From CAYFQV01 sp964654185 (GTDB lineage Bacteria > Spirochaetota > Spirochaetia > DSM-27196 > PWMO01), in assembly GCA_964654185.1 (NCBI GenBank), contig CAZZIE010000027.1:1-37346 (forward strand): DNA of 37,346 bases, in the 5' to 3' direction. The notes below the pieces were generated by a model. The model was not told where the DNA came from and ran no database searches. It saw nothing but the letters and a program-made list of their open reading frames with translations. Below, one piece after another: positions 26,487 to 34,515 of the stretch. The number at the start of each line of letters is the position of its first letter. Position 1 is the stretch's first letter. The position numbers and the translations under genes were made by a program.

Positions 26487-26942
26487 GTGGCGTATGAACA
26501 AACCTTCTGTCTCCTGAAGCCCGGCGTGCTGCAGCGCCGCATTGTCGGAGAGGTGCTTTCGCGGATCGAGCGGAAGGGCCTCAAGCTCGTGGCCATGAAG
26601 ATGATTCAGATGGACCAGGAGCTGTGCGAGAAGCAGTACCAGGAGCACGAGGGCAAGCCCTTCTACAAGGACCTGGTGAGCTACATGCAGTCCGGTCCCG
26701 TCGTCACCATGGTGGTTGCCGGAGAGAACGCAATCAGCTACATGCGCATCCTTGCCGGCGCAACCAATCCGAAGGACGCAGCCGCCGGGACGATCCGCGG
26801 CGACTTTGCGCTGATCACCCAGAACAACATCATCCACGCCTCGGACTCTCCCGAGAGCGCCGCCCGGGAGATCGATCTGTTCTTCACCCCCGAGGAGATC
26901 CACGAGTACGAGGACCCCAATGCCGGCTGGATCAGCGGGTAA
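26487..26942 (+). CDS. ndk: Nucleoside diphosphate kinase
   Basis: A 151-residue enzyme that balances NTP and dNTP pools by phosphate transfer through a phospho-histidine. N-terminal strand QTFCLLKPGVLQRRIVGEVLSRIE and the active-site loop NNIIHASDSPESAAREI with the catalytic His are diagnostic. The sequence is slightly longer than the 140-residue norm at the C-terminus (FTPEEIHEYEDPNAGWISG). It starts with GTG behind AAGGAG. It is 10 bp after the oxidoreductase, and its last 23 bp overlap the start of pepF, so the three genes form one transcription unit. Confidence 0.95.
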   Translation: MAYEQTFCLLKPGVLQRRIVGEVLSRIERKGLKLVAMKMIQMDQELCEKQYQEHEGKPFYKDLVSYMQSGPVVTMVVAGENAISYMRILAGATNPKDAAAGTIRGDFALITQNNIIHASDSPESAAREIDLFFTPEEIHEYEDPNAGWISG

Positions 26943-28827
26943 CGCAGGCGCCGCCCCGGACGCACCGCGCTGGGACCTGGCGCCGGTGTACGATGGGTTC
27001 GAGAGCAACGCCTTCCGTTCCGACGTCAGAGAGCTCCGGGACTCCATCGCGACCTTTGCGGAGGCCGCTGCGGACGCCGAGGGGGCGCTCGCTGATCCTG
27101 CCGGCTGGACGGCGCGGTGCATCGGGCTCATCAATCGGATCGAGGACCTCTACGAGAACCTGGACGTCTACTGCTACACCAGCTACTCCGTGGATACGAA
27201 GAACACGAAGCCCATTCAGGAGATGAACGCCCTGGAGGAGGCCATGCTTCCATACCACAGCTCCCGGGTGGACTTCCGGAACAACCTGGCGGCGGCCGCG
27301 AAAGATCCGGAAGAGCTCGCCCGAAGGCAGTCGGAACTCGCCGAGTACGTCTTCTTCCTAACCGAAGAGCTCGAAGAGCAGAAGAACCAGATGAGCGCGC
27401 CGGAGGAGAATCTGGCCGCCGATCTGGCTCGCTCCGGTGCGGACGCATGGGGACGTCTGCAGGAGACGGTGTCGGCGAACCTCTCGGTCCCGTGGGATAC
27501 GGAGAGCGGAGAGCGGAAAACGGTAGTGCAGTTGCGCGGCATGGCCTTCGACCCCGATCGAAATGTGCGGCAGAAGGCGTACCAGGCGGAGCTGGATGCG
27601 TGGAAGTCCATGGAGATCCCGCTGGCCGCGGCCCTCAACGGGGTGAAGGGCACCGCCGTAACCCTGGACGGCCGCCGCAAGTACGAGAGCAGCCTGGAGC
27701 GAGCCCGTCGGACCGCGCGCGTCTCCCGTGAGACTCTGGACGCCCTCATCGGCGTCATGGAAGAGGCGCTCCCGGACTTCCGGCGCTACCTCAAGGCCAA
27801 GGCAAAGCTCCTGGGACAACCCAGGCTCGCCTTCTACGACCTCTTTGCGCCGGTCGGTCTCTCCGCACCGGCCGGCGCCGCGAAAGACGCCGGCGGCACG
27901 GGCCCCCAGACCGACGGCAGTCCCGGCCGCCGGGTCGGCAACGGGAACGGCGGCGACCGGTGGACCTTTGCGCAGGCGCGGGAGTTCATTGTCACGCAGT
28001 TTCGCACCTTCTCGGATGACCTGGCGGGCTTCGCCGACCGCGCCTTCGCGGAACGCTGGATCGATGGGGAGCCCCGGGAGGGCAAGGTCGGCGGCGCCTA
28101 CTGCGCGTCCATCCCTCTACGCGGCCAGTCCCGGATTCTCGCCAATTTCGACGGCTCCTTCTCGAGTGTCTCCACGCTTGCCCATGAACTCGGTCACGGC
28201 TACCACCATGAGGTCCTGAAGGATGCGAGCGCCATCCATCGCAGCTATCCCATGACCCTCGCGGAAACCGCCTCCATATTCTGCGAAACCATTGTCTTCA
28301 CCGGCGCCTACGATCGGGCGGCGGAGGGGGAGAAGCTCGGCATCCTGGAGGCCTTCCTGCAGGACACCACGCAAGTGATTGTCGATATCCTGTCGCGTTT
28401 CAAGTTCGAGTCTGCGGTGTTCGAGCGGCGCCCGACCGGCGAGCTCAGCGCCGACGACTTCAAGAGCATCATGCTCGAGGCACAACAGGCCACCTACGGC
28501 GACGGCCTGGACGCGGAGCAGCTTCACCCCTACATGTGGGCGGTGAAGGGCCACTACTACAATCAGAACCTTTCGTTCTACAACTTCCCCTACGCCTTCG
28601 GGCAGCTCTTCGGCCTGGGTCTCTTCGCGCAGTATCGAGAGCTCGGCTCCGAGTTTCCGCCGCAGTATCGCCGGATCCTGGAGATGACCGGCCGCGACAC
28701 CGCCGAAGACGTAACCGGCCGCGCCGGCTTCAACATCCAGTCACGGGACTTCTGGCGGTCAGGGATCGACTACATAAGATCCAGGATCGATGAGTTCGAA
28801 AACCGGGTCGAAGCCGCCCTCGGCTGA
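26920..28827 (+). CDS. pepF: Oligoendopeptidase F (M3B metallopeptidase)
   Basis: A 635-residue zinc peptidase that cleaves short cytoplasmic peptides. The zinc motif HELGH is at 422-426, with the distant Glu in TLAETASIFCE at about 449. The N-terminal helical domain starts with RWDLAPVYDGF and the C-terminus has NFPYAFGQLFGLGLF, typical of PepF. The start ATG overlaps ndk and has GAGG 6 nt upstream. A Gly/Ala/Pro-rich insertion at about 313-346 (27856-27957) lies in a loop between the lobes, just after FYDLFAPVG; family members have a short turn there. All catalytic residues are intact. Confidence 0.93.
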   Translation: MPAGSAGNAGAAPDAPRWDLAPVYDGFESNAFRSDVRELRDSIATFAEAAADAEGALADPAGWTARCIGLINRIEDLYENLDVYCYTSYSVDTKNTKPIQEMNALEEAMLPYHSSRVDFRNNLAAAAKDPEELARRQSELAEYVFFLTEELEEQKNQMSAPEENLAADLARSGADAWGRLQETVSANLSVPWDTESGERKTVVQLRGMAFDPDRNVRQKAYQAELDAWKSMEIPLAAALNGVKGTAVTLDGRRKYESSLERARRTARVSRETLDALIGVMEEALPDFRRYLKAKAKLLGQPRLAFYDLFAPVGLSAPAGAAKDAGGTGPQTDGSPGRRVGNGNGGDRWTFAQAREFIVTQFRTFSDDLAGFADRAFAERWIDGEPREGKVGGAYCASIPLRGQSRILANFDGSFSSVSTLAHELGHGYHHEVLKDASAIHRSYPMTLAETASIFCETIVFTGAYDRAAEGEKLGILEAFLQDTTQVIVDILSRFKFESAVFERRPTGELSADDFKSIMLEAQQATYGDGLDAEQLHPYMWAVKGHYYNQNLSFYNFPYAFGQLFGLGLFAQYRELGSEFPPQYRRILEMTGRDTAEDVTGRAGFNIQSRDFWRSGIDYIRSRIDEFENRVEAALG

Positions 28828-28840
28828 AGCGGTGGCACCA

Positions 28841-28865
28841 CCGCCGGGACGCCCGCTCCCGGCGG
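28841..28865. terminator. GC-rich terminator between pepF and MFS gene
   Basis: CCGCCGGGA (28841-28849) and TCCCGGCGG (28857-28865) form a perfect 9-bp stem with a 7-nt loop, 14 bp after pepF. No U-tract follows. A second hairpin, GGCCGCC/GGCGGCC, at 28932-28951 serves the opposing gene that ends at 28974. Confidence 0.5.
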
Positions 28866-28973
28866 TACGCCCCGCCCAACCGCGCCCCGGCGCGCTCCGG
28901 CGCGCGGTTGGGCCCTCCGACGCTTCGGCGGGGCCGCCTGCGCGGGCGGCCTGGCGCGCGGCGCCCCGGCGAG

Positions 28974-30311
28974 CTACCGCTCCCTTCTGATCTGGAGGAT
29001 CTTCCGGGGACGGAGGAGCAGCAGCGCGGCCTTTCGAAGCGGCCACTCATCCAGCCGGTCGAGGCGGTACGCAACCGGCACCAGCAACGCCAGACCAACC
29101 GCGGCAATCCGGAAGTAGGTGCGGTAGACCGCCATGCCTTCCACGCCCAGGCCGTGGAGGATGCCCAGAATGCCGCCGCCGGCGACGGCGCCGATTAACC
29201 CCGCCACTGCCCCGGAGACAATGCGCATGATCATGGAGCTCCCGACGCGGTCGGTACCCTCGGCAATGTTCAGGAAGTAGTGGTTGGTCACCACGAGAAG
29301 ACCGAACTTGCTGAATCCGGCCAGGAAGAAGGCCAGGATGGTCGGCGCCACCATGAAGGCGGCCGGGGCGAAGGCCCAGTACACCGCAAGGACGGCGAGG
29401 ATGGCGACGTAGATGACCAGGAGCGGCCGCGGCCCCACCCGGTCGGCCACGGAGCCGTTGACAATGCTCGCAAGCGTTCCCCCGCCAATGGTCACGAGTG
29501 TCAGGCCCAGTGCCTGGTAGTCGGATAACCCGTAGCCGTTCTTCACGGTGATCAACGCGAAGGGAATTACCATGGTGAACGCCGCAAAGCTCCCCGCCCA
29601 GGCGAAGAGGGTCTTCCGCATGCGGCGGTTCTGCCAGACCCGACGCAAAACCTCTCCGAGGGATTGTCGCGCCGAGAGACGCGGCACATCCGACTCGGGC
29701 ACGCGGGTGAGCACCCAGCCGATGTAGATGCCGATTCCCGCACCGATCCCGATCACCATCTGAAAGACCCAGGTCGCGGTAGTGCCCTGCAGAATCAGGA
29801 TCACCGCGACCAGCGTGACCATCTGGGTGATCGTCGCGCGAACCCAGTTTCCCGAGATGAAGCGGCCGCGATCCTGCATGGTCGTGATCTCGCCGATGAG
29901 GGGCGAGTTCCCCACGAGCCCGACGGCGCGAAAGGCCGCGAAACCGAAGGCCCCAAGAAGAATCACCGCCGTCCGCCAGTACTGCGGTGCCGCGACGGGA
30001 ACGAAGGGCGCCAGGATCATGATCAGGGCCGAGACGTTGCGGAGCACCCACCCGAGCCCCCAGGTCTTCGCCGCGCCGACCCGGGCGATCAGCGCCTTCC
30101 CCACCAGCATGAGCGGCATGGTCAGGTGAATGAAGGAAGCCAGCGCGGCCAGGGCTGAGTCCCCCAGCCCGTTCCGAATGGCGTAGAGGATGAGCATGCT
30201 GTCCATGAGCAGGGCCACGGTAATGCCGTTCAGCGTGGCCAATCGGCGAATGAGCCCCTGCCCGCGCTCGACATCGCGAGCCGCCAGATCGGTGATGGGT
30301 GTGCTCTTCAC
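28974..30311 (-). CDS. Major facilitator superfamily transporter
   Basis: About 445 residues with twelve predicted membrane helices, in two six-helix halves separated by a charged central loop (RVPESDVPRLSARQSLGEVLRRVWQNRRMRKT). The MFS loop motif between helices is represented by ADRVGPRPLL in the second half and TMQDRGRF in the first. The start is uncertain: GTG 30311 (VKSTPITDLAARDVERG) is used, GTG 30332 is possible, and neither has a good Shine-Dalgarno. The substrate is unknown. The C-terminus is basic. It lies downstream of another MFS gene on the same strand but separated from it by a repeat-rich gap, so cotranscription is doubtful. Confidence 0.78.
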   Translation of the reverse strand: MKSTPITDLAARDVERGQGLIRRLATLNGITVALLMDSMLILYAIRNGLGDSALAALASFIHLTMPLMLVGKALIARVGAAKTWGLGWVLRNVSALIMILAPFVPVAAPQYWRTAVILLGAFGFAAFRAVGLVGNSPLIGEITTMQDRGRFISGNWVRATITQMVTLVAVILILQGTTATWVFQMVIGIGAGIGIYIGWVLTRVPESDVPRLSARQSLGEVLRRVWQNRRMRKTLFAWAGSFAAFTMVIPFALITVKNGYGLSDYQALGLTLVTIGGGTLASIVNGSVADRVGPRPLLVIYVAILAVLAVYWAFAPAAFMVAPTILAFFLAGFSKFGLLVVTNHYFLNIAEGTDRVGSSMIMRIVSGAVAGLIGAVAGGGILGILHGLGVEGMAVYRTYFRIAAVGLALLVPVAYRLDRLDEWPLRKAALLLLRPRKILQIRRER

Positions 30312-30341
30312 GGTGAGACTAATGTACGCCACGCCGGGGCC

Positions 30342-30528
30342 GCCCGTACAGCGCGGCACCCGTACAGCGCGGCGCCCGTACAGCCTGCCGCCGGGAGCCC
30401 GCAGCCCGGCGCGCGGGGCCCGTACAGCCTGCCGCCGGGAGCCCGCCTTCCGGCGCAACGCCCGGACGCGCCGGGCCTCCAGGTTACGCGCAGTCCGGCG
30501 CAACGCCCCGGACCTCGAGGTTACGCGC
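30342..30528. repeat. Tandem-repeat block between the two MFS genes
   Basis: CCCGTACAGC occurs at 30343-30352, 30359-30368, 30375-30384 and 30419-30428. The last two belong to a perfect 28-bp direct repeat (30375-30402 and 30419-30446). A second family, TCCGGCGCAACGCCC followed by GGTTACGCGC, occurs at 30449-30491 and 30494-30528; the last copy runs into the stop codon of the gene ending at 30521. The second family also folds into hairpins (GTCCGGxGC/GCxCCGGAC). Confidence 0.75.
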
Positions 30529-31903
30529 CGCCGGTATTGCGGTCCTGGGCCTCCTGCTCGCGGCGGTGCACCTTCTCCAGGATCTCCTGATACTTCCTGT
30601 TGGTAATGGGAAAGAAGCTCAGCACGATGATGCCGCCAATGAAGAAGAATGCGGGAACCGGGCCGGTAAGCAGGCGAATGCCGAGCATGGCGCTCTCCGA
30701 CTGGGTCGCTGCGGGAACGCCGGCAACGCTCTCCTGGTATCCGAAGAGGGAGAGGAGCCATCCGCTCAATCCGATCCCGATGGCCTGACCAATCTTGCTC
30801 GAGAAGGTCCACATGCCGTAGAAGACGCCCTCCCGGCGGACGCCCCGTTCGGCGTAGTCGTACTCAACAACATCCGGCACGATTGAGAACGGCATGACGT
30901 AGTGGGTCGCGAAACCGAGGCCGGCGAAGAACATGAGGATGTAGCTGAATTGCACGCCGGTGCGATGACCGAACAGGAAAAAGATCAGCACCCCGACGGC
31001 GAAGATCGCCATGCCGGTGTTGTAGCTCAGCTTCTTCCCGATCCGCTTGGAGATGCGCACCCACACCGGGATTGCGAGGACCGCGGCACCGAGGAGAATG
31101 GGCAACGCCACCTGAAAGGCGCCTTCATCGCCGTAGATGTAGCGGAAGTAGTACAGGAGCGATGTCTGCAGCACGTTCACCCCGGTCATGTGAAGCATCC
31201 ATGGAATCAGGGCGGTGAGAAAGACCGGCATGGTGAGGACCTGGAAGTAGGACTTGAAGACCTTCTCCTGCTTCTGGAGCCGGGGCTTCGGGTGCTCCCG
31301 CACGGAAAAGACCACGATCAGGGTCGTTGTCGCCATGATCCCGCCGGTCACGGCGCCCATTGCCGTCCAAGCGAGGCGCCCGCCCCCGAACAGGTCCACC
31401 AGGGGCAATACCACCGCAACGCCGACGAAGGTGCCCACAACGGCAAAGCTCATCCGGAATCCGTTGAGGACGGTTCGCTCATAGTAGTCCTCGGTGAGCT
31501 CCGGCGTGAGGGCGCCGTAGGGTATGTTCACCAGGGTGTAGGCGGTATTCACAATGCAGTAGGTGAGCGTCGCAAGGACGAAGAGGCCGACCTGGCTGCT
31601 CACGCCGAAGGGGGTGAAGAGCAGAATCATGCCCAGGAGCAACACGATCGACCCGAATGCGAGGTAGGGACGCCGCCGCCCCCACTTGCTCCGGGTTCGA
31701 TCCGAGAGGTAGCCCACCGCCGGGTCGGTGACGGCGTCCCAGATCTTGCCGATCATGATGGCCGTACCGCCCAGACCGGCTGCAATGCCCACCACGTCGG
31801 TGAAGTAGAAGAGGAGGTAGAACCCCATCATGGTGAAGAAGAGGTTCCCGCCTAAGTCCCCTACGCCGTATCCGAGCTTCTTTCCAAGTGAGAGCTTCTG
31901 CAT
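30521..31903 (-). CDS. GPH/MelB-family sugar:cation symporter
   Basis: A 460-residue MFS protein of the glycoside-pentoside-hexuronide family. It opens with KLGYGVGDLGGNLFFTMMGFYLLFYFTDVVG and has the cation-site region IGKIWDAVTDPAVGYLSDRTRSKWGRRRPYL in helix 2 and loop 2-3, with the two Asp residues typical of Na+ or H+ coupled members. Twelve membrane helices are predicted and the C-terminus is polar. The exact sugar is not predictable. ATG 31903 has no Shine-Dalgarno; a TATAGT box at 31918-31913 predicts an mRNA with only about 3 nt of leader. Its stop codon lies inside a repeated sequence. Confidence 0.88.
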   Translation of the reverse strand: MQKLSLGKKLGYGVGDLGGNLFFTMMGFYLLFYFTDVVGIAAGLGGTAIMIGKIWDAVTDPAVGYLSDRTRSKWGRRRPYLAFGSIVLLLGMILLFTPFGVSSQVGLFVLATLTYCIVNTAYTLVNIPYGALTPELTEDYYERTVLNGFRMSFAVVGTFVGVAVVLPLVDLFGGGRLAWTAMGAVTGGIMATTTLIVVFSVREHPKPRLQKQEKVFKSYFQVLTMPVFLTALIPWMLHMTGVNVLQTSLLYYFRYIYGDEGAFQVALPILLGAAVLAIPVWVRISKRIGKKLSYNTGMAIFAVGVLIFFLFGHRTGVQFSYILMFFAGLGFATHYVMPFSIVPDVVEYDYAERGVRREGVFYGMWTFSSKIGQAIGIGLSGWLLSLFGYQESVAGVPAATQSESAMLGIRLLTGPVPAFFFIGGIIVLSFFPITNRKYQEILEKVHRREQEAQDRNTGGA

Positions 31904-31912
31904 GGCACCGGC

Positions 31913-31918
31913 ACTATA
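31913..31918 (-). promoter_or_regulatory. -10 box of the GPH transporter
   Basis: TATAGT on the minus strand, preceded by TGTG, ends 9 nt before the ATG. A -35 is not clear (ACCGAC at 17 nt). The spacing predicts a near-leaderless transcript. Confidence 0.4.
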
Positions 31919-32017
31919 CACAGAATCGGCGGCCTGTCGGTAGGGTACGACGGCTATCCGCGACAACCATCCGTGCGCCGACCATCCCGCGGATCGCCAC
32001 GGGCTACAGCGGCCGGC

Positions 32018-32078
32018 AGGCGCGACCGTCACGACATGCGATCGCCACGAGGCGCGACCGCCACGACATGCGATCGCC
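32018..32078. repeat. Tandem 29-bp repeat upstream of tRNA-Cys
   Basis: 32018-32046 and 32050-32078 are identical except for one base (T/C) and are separated by ACG, giving a 32-bp period. The unit starts AGGCGCGACCG and ends GACATGCGATCGCC. It lies between the GPH transporter promoter and the tRNA-Cys promoter; no coding frame is suggested. Confidence 0.75.
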
Positions 32079-32080
32079 GG

Positions 32081-32110
32081 TAGACAGGGGGCGCCTCTTC
32101 TTTGTATTCT
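32081..32110 (+). promoter_or_regulatory. Sigma-70 promoter of tRNA-Cys
   Basis: TAGACA (32081-32086), 18-nt spacer, TATTCT (32105-32110), 17 nt before the tRNA. It starts directly after the tandem repeat. Confidence 0.55.
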
Positions 32111-32127
32111 CATCTGCACGACAACAA

Positions 32128-32199
32128 GGCGCCGTACCCAAGTGGTAAGGGGGAGGTCTGCAAAACCTTTATTCACGGGTTCGATTCCCGTCGGCGCCT
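32128..32199 (+). tRNA. tRNA-Cys (GCA anticodon)
   Basis: Cloverleaf: acceptor GGCGCCG/CGGCGCC, short D-stem CCC/GGG with loop AAGTGGTAA, anticodon stem GAGGT/ACCTT (including one G-U pair) with loop CTGCAAA (anticodon GCA), T-arm ACGGG-TTCGATT-CCCGT. The discriminator is T, the identity base of bacterial tRNA-Cys. CCA is not encoded. Confidence 0.93.
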
Positions 32200-32262
32200 C
32201 TTTGTTCCACCCCCGCCGATTCACCCGGCGGAGCCTCAATTCTGACCGACCATCCTGACTGA

Positions 32263-32835
32263 CTACGCGTTCCGCTCCAGCCAGCGCTCATACCAGAAGA
32301 TCGCGGAGACCATGATTGCGTGCACGTGGAACTCGGGATTGTGGTTGTGCACGATCTCATCCACCGGCACCAGGTGCGTATCCATGATCTCGTTCGGGTC
32401 CAGATCGCGGTCCTCCCGCAGGTGCGCACCGTGGGCCAGGAAGGTGTAGGCGGTGTTGCTCATGAAGGCGGGGTTGGGATTCACCGTCCCGATCAGCTCG
32501 AGGTGCTCCGGGACGTAGCCGGTCTCCTCGACGAGCTCCCGCCAGGCGGCCCGCTCGGGATCCTCTCCCTCGTCGACTATCCCCCCGGGGAATTCCATGG
32601 TGAGACTCTGCGATCCCTGCCGGTACTGCCGGACCATGACGAAGCACTCCCGCCCCCCGGCATCCCGCACCGGGGTAACGACATTTGCCCAGTCGGGGGA
32701 CTCGACCAGGACGAATCGCCCCTCGCGTCCGTCCTGAGCGCGGCGCCCCACCTCGTGGAGGTCGAAGATCCTCCCCTCGAACACGCGGGAGCGATGGGTC
32801 TCGGTCCACTCCAGGTGTCGTCCGTTGCTGCTCAT
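32263..32835 (-). CDS. Nudix hydrolase, ADP-ribose pyrophosphatase-like
   Basis: A 190-residue protein with a complete Nudix box, GIVDEGE-x7-RELVEETGY, beginning after EFPG, in the order seen in ADP-ribose/NDP-sugar pyrophosphatases (LTMEFPGGIVDEGEDPERAAWREL). The preceding beta-strand VESPDWANVVTPV and the Arg-rich VMVRQYRQGSQS region also fit that group. It hydrolyses a nucleoside diphosphate linked to another moiety; the exact substrate is not determined. ATG 32835 is preferred; a GTG at 32871 extends it by 12 residues with little conservation. It lies divergent to the MoxR gene with only 66 bp between starts. Confidence 0.88.
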   Translation of the reverse strand: MSSNGRHLEWTETHRSRVFEGRIFDLHEVGRRAQDGREGRFVLVESPDWANVVTPVRDAGGRECFVMVRQYRQGSQSLTMEFPGGIVDEGEDPERAAWRELVEETGYVPEHLELIGTVNPNPAFMSNTAYTFLAHGAHLREDRDLDPNEIMDTHLVPVDEIVHNHNPEFHVHAIMVSAIFWYERWLERNA

Positions 32836-32864
32836 GCCGGCGAGTGTAGCGTACCTGCCCTTTC

Positions 32865-32893
32865 TTGACACGGGGCGCCGGGGGCGACAAGAT
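32865..32893 (+). promoter_or_regulatory. Promoter of the ravA-viaA-like operon
   Basis: A perfect -35 TTGACA (32865-32870), 17-nt spacer and a weak -10 CAAGAT (32888-32893). Predicted start near 32900 leaves almost no leader before the ATG at 32902, which has no Shine-Dalgarno. Confidence 0.45.
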
Positions 32894-32901
32894 TGCCCAT
32901 C

Positions 32902-34509
32902 ATGCCCGGCTCAACGCAGAGTACACGGCCGCAACGGGTCCGCGCCCTCCTGGAAGCAATGGAGCGTGGTGTCGAGGAGCGTCATGAGGCAATCCGCCTG
33001 GCCTTCCTGACGGGCATTGCCGGGGAGAGCATCTTCTTCCTGGGGCCTCCCGGGGTTGCCAAGAGCCTGGTGGCGCGGCGCATCAAGCACGCCTTCAAGG
33101 ACGCCCGCTCCTTCGACTACCTCATGGGTCGCTTCAGCACTCCCGAGGAGATCTTCGGCCCCATCTCCATTCAGCGCCTCAAGAACGACGACACCTACGA
33201 GCGCATCACGACGAACTACCTGCCGGAGGCGGACATCGTCTTCCTGGACGAGATCTGGAAGGCGAGCCCGCCCATTCAGAACGCCCTCCTCACCGCCCTG
33301 AACGAGCGCACCTTCCGCAACGGCGGCCGGGAGCTGCGGATTCCCATGAAGGCTCTGCTGGCTGCGGCAAATGAGCTTCCTGAGAACGATGCTACCGTCC
33401 AGGCCTTCTGGGATCGATTCCTGGTGCGCCTGGAGCTCAGTCCGGTTCAGGACGATGAAGCCTTCCGCCGCATGATCGTGAACGTGGAGGATGAGTATCG
33501 CGATCCGGTCCCGGCGGAGGTGAAGGTTTCCCAGGAAGAGTACGAGCAGTGGCAGCGGGAGATTGCAGCGGTCGCAGTGCCGGAGTCCGTGCTTGCTGCG
33601 CTTTCCTACCTCCGGCGCCGAGTGGACGCTGTAAACATCGACCTGGAGGATAAGGGCGAGACACCCCTCTACATTTCGGACCGGCGCTGGAAGAAGACGG
33701 TGCGGGTGCTTCGGGCGTCGGCCTTCCTCAACGGCCGCGACGAGGTGGATACCCTCGACCTGCTGCTCCTGCACCACTGTCTCTGGAACACCCGGGCGCA
33801 GCGGCGGATCGTCACGGACCTGGTGGATGAGGCGCTGCACCATGCACGGCCGGAGGAGGCGGTGAGCCCGCGGCGGGTTGCCCGGGAGCTCGGAACGCTG
33901 CGCCGGGAGATGCGGGACGCCCTCATGGACTACCAGGAGGAGACGCGACAGGAGCCGGTGCTCTACCGCAATGAGTACGTGCGAGTCCGGGGCTTCGCCG
34001 AGCCCTACCTGGCGCTGGTGTGGCACGGCGACCTGGAGGCGTTGCGCTCCGACGAGGCGGAAACCATCGACGTCTTTCTGTACGAGGACGACACGACCCT
34101 TGCCCGGACCGACGCCGTCTCCGCCACCCTCGCCGACTGGCATCTCTACGTCGACGGACGCGCCTACCCGATGGAGACCACCGAACGCGCCGACAGCGTT
34201 GCCGTGGCGCGGGAGGCGACCGACGCCGAGCGGGAGGAGTGGCTCCGCCGTCTGGATGAGATCGATGCTGCCGCTGCCCGGGCAATCGCCCAGGCAGAGG
34301 CGAGCCGCGAGAGCGCCCATGAGGGCGCGGTGGACCACCTCTTCGTGCACCGCTCCTACGCCGGCGCCGCCTACGCCTCCATCGACGACGCGGCGGAGCA
34401 GCTACACCGCCTCCGGGTGGCCGTCGGCAAGACGCGCGCCGCCGTTGCCTCCGGCACCCCGGTCGGCTCCGGTCCCGCCTTCGGATTGGACCCCGCCTCC
34501 GACGAGTGA
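32902..34509 (+). CDS. ravA: MoxR-family AAA+ ATPase, RavA-like
   Basis: A 535-residue ATPase. Walker A GPPGVAKS (48-55), Walker B IVFLDE (112-117), sensor 1 Asn157 in LLAAANELP and an Arg-finger candidate Arg172 in FWDRF place it in the MoxR clade; RMGRFSTPEEIFGP-type sequence (YLMGRFSTPEEIFGP, 73-87) is the RavA signature. The C-terminal ~200 residues, with low similarity, take the place of the RavA triple-helical/LARA part. MoxR ATPases work with VWA proteins as chaperones, in E. coli affecting respiratory complexes. The next gene, 6 bp on, is such a VWA partner. ATG 32902 is used over a TTG nine bases upstream. Confidence 0.88.
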   Translation: MPGSTQSTRPQRVRALLEAMERGVEERHEAIRLAFLTGIAGESIFFLGPPGVAKSLVARRIKHAFKDARSFDYLMGRFSTPEEIFGPISIQRLKNDDTYERITTNYLPEADIVFLDEIWKASPPIQNALLTALNERTFRNGGRELRIPMKALLAAANELPENDATVQAFWDRFLVRLELSPVQDDEAFRRMIVNVEDEYRDPVPAEVKVSQEEYEQWQREIAAVAVPESVLAALSYLRRRVDAVNIDLEDKGETPLYISDRRWKKTVRVLRASAFLNGRDEVDTLDLLLLHHCLWNTRAQRRIVTDLVDEALHHARPEEAVSPRRVARELGTLRREMRDALMDYQEETRQEPVLYRNEYVRVRGFAEPYLALVWHGDLEALRSDEAETIDVFLYEDDTTLARTDAVSATLADWHLYVDGRAYPMETTERADSVAVAREATDAEREEWLRRLDEIDAAAARAIAQAEASRESAHEGAVDHLFVHRSYAGAAYASIDDAAEQLHRLRVAVGKTRAAVASGTPVGSGPAFGLDPASDE

Positions 34510-34515
34510 GTCGCT

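Noticed and set aside
30342..30528. CRISPR array
   Set aside because: Repeats are of unequal length and spacing, overlap a stop codon and have no unique spacers of constant size; no cas genes are nearby.
32911..34350. A 479-codon antisense frame over the RavA-like gene
   Set aside because: Shadow of a well-supported MoxR gene in high-GC DNA; no motif and no ribosome-binding site.
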